Source of the DNA: Cohnella sp. OV330
Lineage (GTDB): Bacteria; Bacillota; Bacilli; Paenibacillales; Paenibacillaceae
DNA length: 64,000 nucleotides
NCBI RefSeq assembly: GCF_900112065.1
Contig: NZ_FOKE01000002.1
Span: 494,513 to 558,512, forward strand
Direction: 5' to 3'
A program made the position numbers and the translations under genes. Shown here in pieces: positions 26,411-35,543 of the stretch. The notes beneath the pieces are model-generated. The model saw only the letters and a list, made by a program, of their open reading frames with translations, had not been told where the DNA came from and searched no databases. Each line of letters opens with the position of its first letter. Within the stretch, counting starts at the first letter, position 1.

Positions 26411-27724
26411 TTATTCCGCGATTTGGGCGATCAGGCTCCGAATCCGCACGGGAATCTCTTCGCGCAGCGCTTCCCAGGGGACGAACGCGTCCGCCGGCCA
26501 TGCCCAAGGCAAATAGTCGAAGCGAGGACGGAAGCCGAAATCCCGCAAATGCCGCTCTGCGAGGGTATCCACGTCGATTGGCGCCCCCCTGCGGAATTCG
26601 CCCCCGAACATCGCGGGCTCCAGCAGGCCGCCCGTCCCTGCGTCTTCCATGCAGCAGGACGTCAGATCCGGGAGCAGGTGCAGCGCGTCCTCGATCGGCG
26701 CCATCGCGTGCTTGCCCGGCTGCACGTACAGCCGCACGCGGCGGCCGCCGACCAGATTGCCGCGGTCCCGGTTCAGCCCGAGGAGCCGTCTGCCGTGGAA
26801 GCTGGCCTCGCAGGAGACGACCTCCCCGTTATGGCCGACGTAGACCCAGACGTGCTCCAGATCGTACAGATGCTGAATGTCGTAGTCCCAATAAATCGCG
26901 TATTCGATGACGCAGGCGTGCCGGTCCCGGTCCAACTCGATTTGCCGGTTAAAAGAAGGAGAGGGGCCGTTTTCGCGGAAAACGGCGATGCCCGCTCGAA
27001 TCGGGCGGAACGGCTCCCGCTCGTCCAGCAGCAGAATCGGCGCGTAGCGCGCGGCAAGCGTCTGCCAGGTCAGGTCGGCGGGGCTGCCGTCTTGCGCTGG
27101 CGGCTCCTCGGACGGGATGTTCTCCGTCCGAGCCGGCAGAGCATCCGGCCGGGCGCCGAGCCCTGCGGCTAGGCGCGCATCCAGCCTCTCCGCCAGCTCC
27201 AGCAGTTCCAGCGGCTCGCCGATCGTATAGTTCGGCCGTTCGCTCTCGTCGGCGGGATCGCGCGGATAGCGCGGCGTCCACCCGATATGGACGCTCGCGA
27301 TGCCAAGCGCATTGGCGCCTTTGACGTCCCGGCTCAGGTTGTTGCCGACCATCGCGACGCGGCAGCATTCGTCCTCGCCGAGCTCGAGCGCGCCGAGCGC
27401 CGCCTTGAACATTCGCGCGCTCGGCTTGACCGCCTTGATATTCTCCGAATAGATCATCGCATCGAAATAATCGTACAACCCATGCTGCTTGTAGACATTT
27501 TTAAACGACTGGGCGTCGCCGTCCGCTACGAGCGCCAGCGTGAAGCCTTGCTCGTGCAGCGTCCTCACCATGACGTCGGCTCCAGGGATCAACTCGGCTC
27601 GGACGACGATGCCGTCCGCGTCCCGCACCTCCGTCGATTCGTCGACGATCGTGTCGCCGCTGTCCAGAAAGAGGATGAGTCGTCTCCGTTCGCTCCGCTC
27701 GGTCATTTCGCTCTTATCGCTCAT
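26411..27724 (-). CDS. HAD-like hydrolase fused to an uncharacterised C-terminal domain
   Basis: Residues about 14-185 are a HAD-type hydrolase: [14 protein letters not shown] (nucleophile Asp21; the usual second Asp at +2 is Gly, with Asp24 at +3), [10 protein letters not shown] (motif III Lys), and [15 protein letters not shown] (motif IV, with Asn where Asp is common). After a variable linker, residues about 218-437 form a separate domain with [38 protein letters not shown] and KHAMAP, which I cannot name; it faintly recalls Vps62-type folds. Its ATG overlaps the GH95 stop (ATGA), so it is the last gene of the iol operon. The substrate is unknown; a sugar or inositol phosphate is a guess from context. 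Confidence 0.72.
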   Translation of the reverse strand: MSDKSEMTERSERRRLILFLDSGDTIVDESTEVRDADGIVVRAELIPGADVMVRTLHEQGFTLALVADGDAQSFKNVYKQHGLYDYFDAMIYSENIKAVKPSARMFKAALGALELGEDECCRVAMVGNNLSRDVKGANALGIASVHIGWTPRYPRDPADESERPNYTIGEPLELLELAERLDARLAAGLGARPDALPARTENIPSEEPPAQDGSPADLTWQTLAARYAPILLLDEREPFRPIRAGIAVFRENGPSPSFNRQIELDRDRHACVIEYAIYWDYDIQHLYDLEHVWVYVGHNGEVVSCEASFHGRRLLGLNRDRGNLVGGRRVRLYVQPGKHAMAPIEDALHLLPDLTSCCMEDAGTGGLLEPAMFGGEFRRGAPIDVDTLAERHLRDFGFRPRFDYLPWAWPADAFVPWEALREEIPVRIRSLIAQIAE

Positions 27725-30192
27725 TTAGAAGCTCCTCCTTCCATGGGCGACGCTTCCGAGGAAAGTCTGATCGTGTACGTACGGCCTTCCCGCGTGTCGA
27801 AACGGACGATGCCGTCCCCGGACGGATGAGCCTCAACCGTCATGCCGTCGTCCGAAGACACCGATAGAAGCGCGCCGCCGGATACCGCTGCGGCGCAAGG
27901 CAATCCGTACAGCGACATGATCGTCGCTTCAAGCAGCCTGCCGTCCGCCCACCGGACGCCGACTTCGAAGCCGCCCCTGGCCCGGAGGCCCCGGACGCTG
28001 CCTTCGCCCCAGGCGCCCGGCAGCGCAGGCAGCAGCTCGATGAACGGCTGGTGCGACTGCACCAGCATCTCCGCGATGCCCGCGGTGGCCGCGAAGTTGC
28101 CGTCGATCTGGAAAGGCGGGTGCGCATCGAACAAGTTCGGATAGAGTCCGCCGTGCTGCGGGCCGCGATCGTCCTCGCGCACGAGCCGCGTGAGCTGCTT
28201 CAGCAGCCGCAGCGCGCGGTCGCCGTCGCCGAAGCGGGCCCAGAACGCGATTTTCCAGCCTAGACTCCAGCCCGTGCCCTCGTCGCCGCGCACTTCCAGC
28301 GACTTGCGCGCCGCGGCGAACAGCTCGGGCGTCTCCCGCGCGGTGAGCTGCCTGCCCGGGTGGACGCCGAACAGATGGGACGTATGCCGGTGATGCGGGT
28401 CCTCCTCCTCGAATTCCCGGTACCATTCCTGCAGCCGTCCGTCCGCGCCGATCCGCAGCGGACAGAGGCGATCTCTCGCCTGCGCGAGCTCGGCGGCGAA
28501 TTCCCCGTCGATGCCGAGCGCCTGCGCGGCCTCGATGCAGTTGGTGAACAAGTCCCAGATCAGGGACAGGTCCATCGTCGAAGCCATAGAAACGCTGGCG
28601 GGACCGTCCGGCGTCAGGAACCGGTTTTCCGGCGAGGTGGACGGATTGGTGACGAGGTAGCCCTGCTCGTCTTCGATCAGGAAATCGAGGACGAACAGCG
28701 CCGCATCCCGCATGATCGGGTAGGCGGTATCCCGCAGATACTTCTCGTCGCGCCCGAAGGCGAAGCGCTCCCACAGATGCTGGGCGAGCCAGACGCCGCC
28801 CATCGGCCACATCGTCCAGCTGGCGTCGCCGTGGCCGAAGTCGCCGACCGGCGCCGCATGGCCCCAGATGTCCGCGTTGTGGTGGGCGACCCAGCCGCGC
28901 GCGCCATAGTGCAGCTGCGCGGTCCGCCGCCCGCTGCGGGACAGCGTGCCGATGAAGTCGAGCAGCGGCTGGTGGCACTCGGCCAGGTTAGCCGTCTCAG
29001 CGGGCCAATAGTTCATCTGGGCGTTGATGTTCAGCGTCCAGTTGCTGCTCCAGGGCGGGCGCGTCGAAGCGTTCCAGATGCCTTGCAAGTTGGCGGGCTG
29101 CGTCCCGGGGCGCGAGCTCGCGATCAGCAGGTAACGGCCATATTGGAAAAGCAGCGTGGCGAAGTCTGGATCGTCTGCGCCATAGGCGGCGAGCCATTCG
29201 TCCGTCGGCAGGCCTGTCGGCGCGACCGAACCCGCCCCCGTTCCCTTGCTCGTATCTGCGTCGGCACCAAAGCTTCTTTTCTTGCCGCCCAGCTCCAGCT
29301 TCACCCGATCGTACAACGCGCGGTAATCCGCGATATGCGCAGCCTTGAGCTCTTCGTATGGCTGCGCCGCCGCATGTCCGGCGAGCGCGATCGCGATCGC
29401 CCCCGCATCGCGGCCGTCGGTGCCCGGCACGCGCGTCGGCCCGGCGAACCCGGTGGCCGCGGCGACGATCAGCGTCACCGCGTTCGCGCCGCGTACGCGC
29501 AGTCCGTCCGCCGCCACGCTGACCGAGCCGCCGCAGGCGATCGCTTGCAGGCAGCAGGCGAACCGCATCGCCTTCGCATCGTCGCCGTCGGCGTAAACGA
29601 TCGGCCGATCCGTCTCGTAGTACGACGGATCGACATGCTCCGGCGCCGTGCCGCGCATGACCAGGCGCCCATCCTCGGCGCCGGCCGCATGCCGCAGCGG
29701 ACTGTCCAGCGTCGCGTGCAGATCGATCGCGCCGGGTTCGCTTGCGGTCAGCCGCAGCACGAGCGCCTGATCCGGATGCGACGCGAACAGCTCCCGCGCG
29801 TAACGGATGCCGCCGACGCTGTATTCCACCCGCGACACCGCGTCGCCCAGATCGAGCGATCGCCGGTAATCGCGGCAGATATCCCCGTGCCCCATTCGCA
29901 GATGGAGATCGCCCAGCGGCAGGTACGACTGCGTGTACGCCCCCATCATCTCTTTGCAGGCGAGATCGGCTTCCGCGTACTTGCCCGCCCGAACGAGCTC
30001 GCGGACGCGGGGAAGCGCCTGCAGCGCCGCCGGATTGTTCACTTCCCTCGGATAGCCCGACCACAGCGTATCTTCGTTGAGCCCGATCCGCTCGCGCTCC
30101 GCGCCGCCGAACTGCATGGCGCCGAGCCGACCGTTGCCGAGCGGCAGCGCCTCCGTCCAGGCGGCCGCAGGCTTGTCGTATTGGAGTTTCAT
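27721..30192 (-). CDS. Glycoside hydrolase family 95 (alpha-L-fucosidase/galactosidase type)
   Basis: An 823-residue cytosolic (no signal peptide) inverting glycosidase. The N-terminal beta-sandwich begins with [19 protein letters not shown] and the family signature [12 protein letters not shown]. The (alpha/alpha)6 barrel has [51 protein letters not shown] and [21 protein letters not shown]; the catalytic-domain acids lie in this part. [17 protein letters not shown] is also typical. GH95 enzymes act on alpha-1,2-fucosides, and some on alpha-L-galactosides. It follows iolB by 12 bases, which is unusual for an inositol operon, and lies fourth-last to last with the HAD-fusion gene. Confidence 0.93.
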   Translation of the reverse strand: MKLQYDKPAAAWTEALPLGNGRLGAMQFGGAERERIGLNEDTLWSGYPREVNNPAALQALPRVRELVRAGKYAEADLACKEMMGAYTQSYLPLGDLHLRMGHGDICRDYRRSLDLGDAVSRVEYSVGGIRYARELFASHPDQALVLRLTASEPGAIDLHATLDSPLRHAAGAEDGRLVMRGTAPEHVDPSYYETDRPIVYADGDDAKAMRFACCLQAIACGGSVSVAADGLRVRGANAVTLIVAAATGFAGPTRVPGTDGRDAGAIAIALAGHAAAQPYEELKAAHIADYRALYDRVKLELGGKKRSFGADADTSKGTGAGSVAPTGLPTDEWLAAYGADDPDFATLLFQYGRYLLIASSRPGTQPANLQGIWNASTRPPWSSNWTLNINAQMNYWPAETANLAECHQPLLDFIGTLSRSGRRTAQLHYGARGWVAHHNADIWGHAAPVGDFGHGDASWTMWPMGGVWLAQHLWERFAFGRDEKYLRDTAYPIMRDAALFVLDFLIEDEQGYLVTNPSTSPENRFLTPDGPASVSMASTMDLSLIWDLFTNCIEAAQALGIDGEFAAELAQARDRLCPLRIGADGRLQEWYREFEEEDPHHRHTSHLFGVHPGRQLTARETPELFAAARKSLEVRGDEGTGWSLGWKIAFWARFGDGDRALRLLKQLTRLVREDDRGPQHGGLYPNLFDAHPPFQIDGNFAATAGIAEMLVQSHQPFIELLPALPGAWGEGSVRGLRARGGFEVGVRWADGRLLEATIMSLYGLPCAAAVSGGALLSVSSDDGMTVEAHPSGDGIVRFDTREGRTYTIRLSSEASPMEGGASK

Positions 30193-30204
30193 CCCTGCAC
30201 CTCG

Positions 30205-31023
30205 TCAGCTTTTCTTTACGATCCAGGCATGGTCGGGATCGTTGTGGAACCGCCATACGCGCTCCGGCCCCGCCATCACGTTGAGATAGTACACCTCGTA
30301 GCCGGGCGGCGCGGAGACCGGGTGATAGCCCTTCGGCACCAGCACCGTCTGCCCGTCTCCGACGGCCAGCGTCTCGTCGAGCGAGCGGTCGTCCGTGTAC
30401 ACGCGCTGCACGGCGAAGCCCTGCTCCGGCTTGACGCGGAAATAGTACGTTTCCTCGAGCAACGATTCGTCCGGCAGCGCGTCGCGGTCGTGCTTGTGCG
30501 GCGGATAGCTGGACCAGTGGCCGGCCGGCGTGAATACTTCGACGACGAGGAGGCTGTCGGCCGGTTCGGACTCGGGCAAAATGTTGTGGATATAGCGCTC
30601 CGTCGACCCGCTGCCCCGGACCTCCGCGCCGACGTCGGCCGGCGCGATGAGGCGCGAGGCGCGGCCTCCCCGGCCGGGCGCGGCGCATACCGCCAGCTCG
30701 AGCGGCGTCAGCGCCTCGACGGCGAAGCGGTTGCCCGCCGGCACATAGACGGAGTAGGGCGGCGTGCCTTCGAACACGTCCATTCTCCCGCCGACGTCCT
30801 TCCACTCCCCGTCCGCAGTCGCGATATTCGCCTTTCCCGACAGCAGCACCAGGCAGAACTCCCGGTCCCCCGTTTCGCGGCTCAGCGTCGCCCCCGGCTC
30901 CAGCCTGTAAGCTTCGAAGCCGACGTAGTCCCAGCCTGCGGAGGCCGGCGTTACCGACAGCAGGCGTCCATCCTTATCCGGCACGGGCGACGGGCGCACG
31001 ATCAGATCGGACATGCCGCTCAC
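30205..31023 (-). CDS. iolB: 5-deoxy-glucuronate isomerase IolB
   Basis: Converts 5-deoxy-D-glucuronate to 2-deoxy-5-keto-D-gluconate in myo-inositol breakdown. A bicupin of 272 residues with GWDYVGFEAYRL, ETGDREFCLVLLSGKA, a metal-binding stretch in the second cupin (SSYPPHKHDRD) and LEETYYFRVKPEQGFAVQRVYTDD, all conserved in IolB. The GTG start at 31023 overlaps the iolG stop (GTGA); an ATG three codons further is an alternative. Cytosolic. Confidence 0.95.
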   Translation of the reverse strand: MSGMSDLIVRPSPVPDKDGRLLSVTPASAGWDYVGFEAYRLEPGATLSRETGDREFCLVLLSGKANIATADGEWKDVGGRMDVFEGTPPYSVYVPAGNRFAVEALTPLELAVCAAPGRGGRASRLIAPADVGAEVRGSGSTERYIHNILPESEPADSLLVVEVFTPAGHWSSYPPHKHDRDALPDESLLEETYYFRVKPEQGFAVQRVYTDDRSLDETLAVGDGQTVLVPKGYHPVSAPPGYEVYYLNVMAGPERVWRFHNDPDHAWIVKKS

Positions 31024-32045
31024 ATCCCTTCCCGCAGGCTGTCCAGGTCGGACAGCTTCACGATGCGTTTATACTTGGCCGACAGCTTGGAAGCCAACGC
31101 GATCCGCTCGGCCCGGTAGGCGTCTTCGCCGCTCACCGGCACCGGCGTTCCGTTCAGCAGACACTCGATGAATTGCCGGGTTTCTTCGATATAGGCGCCA
31201 TTGTAGCGTTCGAGGAAAAAATGGAGCGGCTTGTCGCTCCGCACGCCTTCCCTCGTCGCCACTACCGCGGTGTTCGGATAGTCGTTGGCCGCCGCTACGC
31301 TGCCGCCGGAACCGAACACTTCCGCGCGCTGGTCGTAGCCGTATGCCGCCTGCCGGCTGCAGTCGATGACGCCGAGCGCGCCGCCCTCGAAGCGCAGCGT
31401 GACGATCGCGGTATCTACGTCGCCGTGCGCCGCGAACGCCGGATCGATCAACACGGCGCCTTGCGCGAACACTTCTTCGACCTCGCGGCCCGACAAATAA
31501 CGCGCCATGTCGAAGTCGTGGATCATCATATCCATGTAAATCCCGCCGGACACCTTAATATAATCGGCAGGAGGCGGCGAAGGGTCCCGGGAGGTGATCC
31601 GGATCATGTGCGACTCGCCCACCGCGCCCTCCAGCACATGCTCGCGGACGCGCTTGAAGTTGTGGTCGAACCGGCGATTGAAGCCCACCTGCAGCTGGAC
31701 GCCCGCGAGACGAACGGCTTCGAGCGCCTCCTCCGTAGCGGATAGATCCATGCTGACGGGCTTTTCGCAGAAAATATGCTTGCCGTTCGCCGCGGCCCGT
31801 TTGATGAACGGGACATGCGTGTCGGTGGAGGAGCAGATGAATACGGCGTCGATCGCCGGATCGTCCAGCAGCGCGTCGCTGTCCGCGATCGCGATGCTTC
31901 GGGCCGCAGCCCATTCGCGCAGCTCTTCGCCCGCGTACGGATCGCTGATCGCGACGAGCGCCGCCTGCGGATCGCGCAGCAGGTTGTCCGCGTGAATCCG
32001 GCCGATCCGGCCCATGCCGATGATGCCGATGTTGATTTTTCTCAT
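31020..32045 (-). CDS. iolG: Inositol 2-dehydrogenase IolG
   Basis: NAD-dependent oxidation of myo-inositol to scyllo-inosose, the first step of the pathway. Gfo/Idh/MocA fold with the dinucleotide motif GIIGMGRIGRIHA at residues 7-19, the catalytic-region motif CEKPVS near 93, and GGIYMDMMIHDFDMARYL near 167-184 with the conserved Asp and His. The 341 residues match IolG. A related activity (scyllo-inositol or another inositol isomer) cannot be excluded from sequence alone, but the iol neighbours make this the simplest reading. Confidence 0.93.
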   Translation of the reverse strand: MRKINIGIIGMGRIGRIHADNLLRDPQAALVAISDPYAGEELREWAAARSIAIADSDALLDDPAIDAVFICSSTDTHVPFIKRAAANGKHIFCEKPVSMDLSATEEALEAVRLAGVQLQVGFNRRFDHNFKRVREHVLEGAVGESHMIRITSRDPSPPPADYIKVSGGIYMDMMIHDFDMARYLSGREVEEVFAQGAVLIDPAFAAHGDVDTAIVTLRFEGGALGVIDCSRQAAYGYDQRAEVFGSGGSVAAANDYPNTAVVATREGVRSDKPLHFFLERYNGAYIEETRQFIECLLNGTPVPVSGEDAYRAERIALASKLSAKYKRIVKLSDLDSLREGM

Positions 32046-32075
32046 GCCGCATCGCCTTTCGTCAGTAGATATGGA

Positions 32076-33521
32076 TTACCAGCGCGCCGTGACCATCTTC
32101 TTGCGCGTATAGAACTCGACGCCGTCGCCGCCGTTGGCGTGCAGATCGCCGTAGAACGACTTCTTAAAGCCGGAGAAGGGGAAAAACGCCATCGGCGCCG
32201 GCACGCCCAAATTGATGCCCAGCATGCCCGCATCGATCGTCTCGCGGAACTGCCGAACGCTCGAACCGTTCGCCGTAAACAGGCACGCGCCGTTCGCGAG
32301 CTCGGACGCGTTGGCGATGTCGATCGCCGCCTCCAGCGTATCGGCCCGCATGACCGACAGCACCGGCGCGAAAATCTCGTCCCGCCAGATCGCCATGTCC
32401 GTACCCACCCGGTCGAAGATCGTCGGCCCGACGAAGTAACCCTCGCCCCGCGCCGCATCGTCGAGTCGGCCGTCGCGCACCAGCTCCGCGCCTTCGCGCT
32501 CGCCGGCTTCGATGTACCCGACCGTGCGCGCCTTGTGCGAATCGCGGATGACCGGCCCGAGGAACACGCCCGGCTGCGAGCCGTCGCCGATCGTGAGCCG
32601 GTCCGCCGCCTCGCGCAGGCGACGGACGAGCTCGTCGCCGATGCCGCCGACCGCGACGACGACGGCGCAGGCCATGCAGCGCTCGCCGGCCGAGCCGAAC
32701 GCCGCGCTCACGATTTCCTTGACCGCGAGGTCCAGGTCCGCGTCCGGCAGGACGATCGAATGGTTTTTGGCGCCTGCGAGCGCCTGCACCCGTTTGCCGT
32801 GCGCGGTGCCGGTCTTATAGACGTACTCGGCGACCGGCTGCGAACCGACAAAGGAGATCGCGCGGATACCGGGGTGCTCCAGAATGCCATTCACCACGTC
32901 GCGGGCGCCGTGCACGATGTTCAGGACGCCGTCCGGCAGGCCCGCTTCCTTGAACAGCTCGGCGAGACGGTTCGCCAAGAGCGGCGTGCGCTCCGAGGGC
33001 TTGAGCACGAAGGCGTTGCCGCAAGCGATGGCCAGCGGGAACATCCAGCAAGGCACCATCATCGGAAAGTTGAACGGCGTGATGCCGCCGACGACGCCGA
33101 TCGGGTAACGGTACATGCCCGATTCGAGATTCGTCGCGATGTCGGGCAGCTGCTTGCCCATCATGAGCGAAGGCGCGCCCGCCGCGAATTCGACGCATTC
33201 GATGCCGCGCAGCACTTCGCCGTGCGCCTCGGCGTAGCTCTTCCCGTTCTCGAGCGTCACGAGCCGGGCGAGCTCCTCCCAGTGATCGACCAGCAGCTGC
33301 TGGTATTTAAAAAGAATGCGCGCGCGCTTCGGCACGGGCGTCCGGCTCCAGTCCTTGAAGGCGGCCTCAGCCGCGGCGACCGCGCGGTCCACATCCTCGC
33401 GCGAGGACAGCGGCACGTGCGCCAGCACCTCTCCGTTCGCGGGATTGAAGACTGCTTCAGTCCCTTCGCCCAATGCCTCGACCCATTCGCCGGAGATCCA
33501 GTTTTTCAGCGTGTTTGCCAT
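32076..33521 (-). CDS. iolA: Methylmalonate-semialdehyde dehydrogenase (CoA-acylating) IolA
   Basis: Oxidises malonate semialdehyde to acetyl-CoA (and methylmalonate semialdehyde to propionyl-CoA) with NAD and CoA, the last step of inositol catabolism. It shows MmsA/IolA signatures: [49 protein letters not shown] and the catalytic cysteine region GSAGERCMA at about residue 284. The 481 residues are typical. It follows iolC by 37 bases and precedes iolG by 30 bases. Confidence 0.95.
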   Translation of the reverse strand: MANTLKNWISGEWVEALGEGTEAVFNPANGEVLAHVPLSSREDVDRAVAAAEAAFKDWSRTPVPKRARILFKYQQLLVDHWEELARLVTLENGKSYAEAHGEVLRGIECVEFAAGAPSLMMGKQLPDIATNLESGMYRYPIGVVGGITPFNFPMMVPCWMFPLAIACGNAFVLKPSERTPLLANRLAELFKEAGLPDGVLNIVHGARDVVNGILEHPGIRAISFVGSQPVAEYVYKTGTAHGKRVQALAGAKNHSIVLPDADLDLAVKEIVSAAFGSAGERCMACAVVVAVGGIGDELVRRLREAADRLTIGDGSQPGVFLGPVIRDSHKARTVGYIEAGEREGAELVRDGRLDDAARGEGYFVGPTIFDRVGTDMAIWRDEIFAPVLSVMRADTLEAAIDIANASELANGACLFTANGSSVRQFRETIDAGMLGINLGVPAPMAFFPFSGFKKSFYGDLHANGGDGVEFYTRKKMVTARW

Positions 33522-33558
33522 ATGCGATTCCCCTTTTCTGTGTTATTAGGATGGAAGG

Positions 33559-34614
33559 TCAATTTGCGACGATCTCTCCGCGCTCGCAGCGCGCGATATA
33601 TTCCTCGACCTGCCGTACCGTCGGCATCGCGTCGGAGCAGCTGTGGCTGGAGACGACGATGCTCGCGGCGGCGCTGCCGAACGACATGCTGCGATCGACC
33701 GCCCAGCCGGACAGCAGCCCGTACAGGAAGCCTGCCGCGTAAGAATCTCCGGCGCCGAACGTCTTGATGACCTTCGCGGGGTAAGAGACGGCCCGGTGCT
33801 CGCCGCCGTCCCGGGTATACGCGACGGAGCCGGCTTTGCCATGCTTGACGATGACGAGGCCGGCCGCATGGCCGAACCACTTGGACGCCGTGAACGCGTC
33901 GCTGCGGTCCGGGTTATGCTCGAAGCGCTCCATGCTGTCGAATTCTTCGCGCGTGCCGACGATGATGTCGCTTTTCTCGGCGGCCAGATTGTAGTAAACG
34001 GCCGTCTCTTCCGGGGACTTCCACGTATAAGGGCGGTAATCGATGTCGAAGGCGACGGCGGTGCCGTGCCTGCGCGCATAGGTAAGCGCCAGCAGCGCGG
34101 CCTCGCGGGACGGACTCGCGGCGAGCGCCGTGCCCGACAGGAGCAGCAGCCGGCTGCGCGCGATCAGCTCCTCGCTCACCTCGGACGGAGAGAGCAGCAG
34201 GTCCGCGACGTTGTCCCGGTACATGAGAATGCTGCAATCGGACGGGCTTTTGATCTCGGTAAAAGCGAGTCCCGTCACCGCGCCCGTCCGGTCGGTCGAC
34301 ACGCCCCGCGTATCGATGCCGTCGCGCCGCAGGTAACCCTCTATGAAGCGGCCCATCTGGTCGTCCGCCAGCTTACCGATGAACGCCGTCCGGAGTCCGA
34401 GCCGGCTCGCGCCGATCGCGATGTTGGCCGGAGAGCCGCCGACGTACTTCGTGAAGGTGAGCGTCTCCTCCATCGGACGGTTGATCTCGTTCGCGTTCAG
34501 ATCGATGCATAGGCGTCCGAGCGCCGTCAGGTCGAACTCGCGTCCTTCCGGCAACACCAAACCCGCCGTCCGGCCCCCGCTTACGTTACTGCCGTTGCCG
34601 CGTTGCGCGCTCAT
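33559..34614 (-). CDS. iolC: 5-dehydro-2-deoxygluconokinase IolC
   Basis: PfkB-family kinase that phosphorylates 2-deoxy-5-keto-D-gluconate. It opens with FDLTALGRLCIDLNANE, as IolC proteins do, has the PfkB signature 1 region KYVGGSPANIAIGASRLG and the catalytic motif KTFGAGDSYAAGFLYGLL near residue 290, with the catalytic Asp in GAGD. The 351 residues are slightly longer than in B. subtilis because of a short N-terminal extension (MSAQRGNGSNVSGGRT). The ATG overlaps the iolE stop (ATGA). The aldolase IolJ that would use its product is not encoded in this window. Confidence 0.95.
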   Translation of the reverse strand: MSAQRGNGSNVSGGRTAGLVLPEGREFDLTALGRLCIDLNANEINRPMEETLTFTKYVGGSPANIAIGASRLGLRTAFIGKLADDQMGRFIEGYLRRDGIDTRGVSTDRTGAVTGLAFTEIKSPSDCSILMYRDNVADLLLSPSEVSEELIARSRLLLLSGTALAASPSREAALLALTYARRHGTAVAFDIDYRPYTWKSPEETAVYYNLAAEKSDIIVGTREEFDSMERFEHNPDRSDAFTASKWFGHAAGLVIVKHGKAGSVAYTRDGGEHRAVSYPAKVIKTFGAGDSYAAGFLYGLLSGWAVDRSMSFGSAAASIVVSSHSCSDAMPTVRQVEEYIARCERGEIVAN

Positions 34615-35531
34615 GCCCGTTCCTCCTTCTCTTGTTCGCTTATTAGCGCCGACAGATAGGCCAGCGACCGCGCCGCGTATTCGCGCGGAGGGTGCGCCGC
34701 CGGATCCTGCTCGCCCTCGAGCATCGCCCAGCCGTCGTAGCCGCGCGTCCGCAGCTCCCGCACGATCGGGCCGAAGTCGATGCCGCCGTCGCCCGGCACG
34801 GTGAATACGCCTCTGCGGATGCAGGTGACGAAGTCTACGCCGCCGGCGCGCGCCGCTTCGAGCTCGCTCAGACGCACGTCTTTCAGATGGATGTAGGCGA
34901 TGCGATCGTAGTGCTTGCGCAGCAGCGCGAGCGGATCCGCCCCGCCGTACAGCGCGTGCCCCGTATCGTAGAGCAGAAATACGGCTTCGGGGTCGGTCAT
35001 GTCCATGAGCCGGTCGATCTCCTCCGCAGACTCGATCGCGGTGCCGCCGTGATGGTGGTAGGTCAGCTTGAGACCGAGCTCGCGCGCGACCCTTCCGGCC
35101 TCGTTCAGCCCTTCGGCCAGATGGCGCCAGCCGTCTTCATCGAGCCGCAGCACCTCGCGCTCGTTCGGCGTGCGCCGCGGATCGAAATGGAGCGAGCCGC
35201 CGACTTCGCAGGTGCTGATGACCGTGCTGCCCATGTCGCGCAAAAACGCGGCGTGCTTTCGGTAATCCGCGAGTTCCCGTTCGCGGTAAGCCGGATCGCT
35301 CAGCAGTACGGACTTCCAGCGGGAGACGAGCCGGATGCCTCGCGCGTCCAGCAGCTTGCGCAGCCGATCGCGGTCCTCCGGGAATTTGCGGCCCATCTCG
35401 GTGCCCGTCAGCCCCAGCGCGACGATATCGTCCAAAATTTGCTCGCAGGTCGTCTCCTCGCCATGCTCCCGTACGTCCTCGCCGACCCAGTTGATCGGAT
35501 GAATGCCCATATTCCAAGGAAAAGCGCTCAC
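34611..35531 (-). CDS. iolE: Myo-inosose-2 dehydratase IolE
   Basis: Dehydrates scyllo-inosose to 3D-trihydroxycyclohexane-1,2-dione. AP-endonuclease-2-like TIM barrel of 306 residues with GIHPINWVGED at the start, GLTGTEMGRKFP, LKLTYHHHGGTAIES, FLLYDTGHALYGGADP and IAYIHLKDVR; the His, Asp and Glu residues of these motifs should bind the divalent metal. It starts at a GTG (35531) with GGAGGG 8 bases upstream, 12 bases after the iolD stop. Confidence 0.95.
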   Translation of the reverse strand: MSAFPWNMGIHPINWVGEDVREHGEETTCEQILDDIVALGLTGTEMGRKFPEDRDRLRKLLDARGIRLVSRWKSVLLSDPAYRERELADYRKHAAFLRDMGSTVISTCEVGGSLHFDPRRTPNEREVLRLDEDGWRHLAEGLNEAGRVARELGLKLTYHHHGGTAIESAEEIDRLMDMTDPEAVFLLYDTGHALYGGADPLALLRKHYDRIAYIHLKDVRLSELEAARAGGVDFVTCIRRGVFTVPGDGGIDFGPIVRELRTRGYDGWAMLEGEQDPAAHPPREYAARSLAYLSALISEQEKEERA

Positions 35532-35543
35532 TGAAAATCCCTC

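Noticed and set aside
28360..31119. Long open frame of 919 codons on the plus strand
   Set aside because: It lies opposite GH95, iolB and iolG. Its composition is the Arg/Ala-rich shadow expected from high-GC codons, and it has no domain or RBS.
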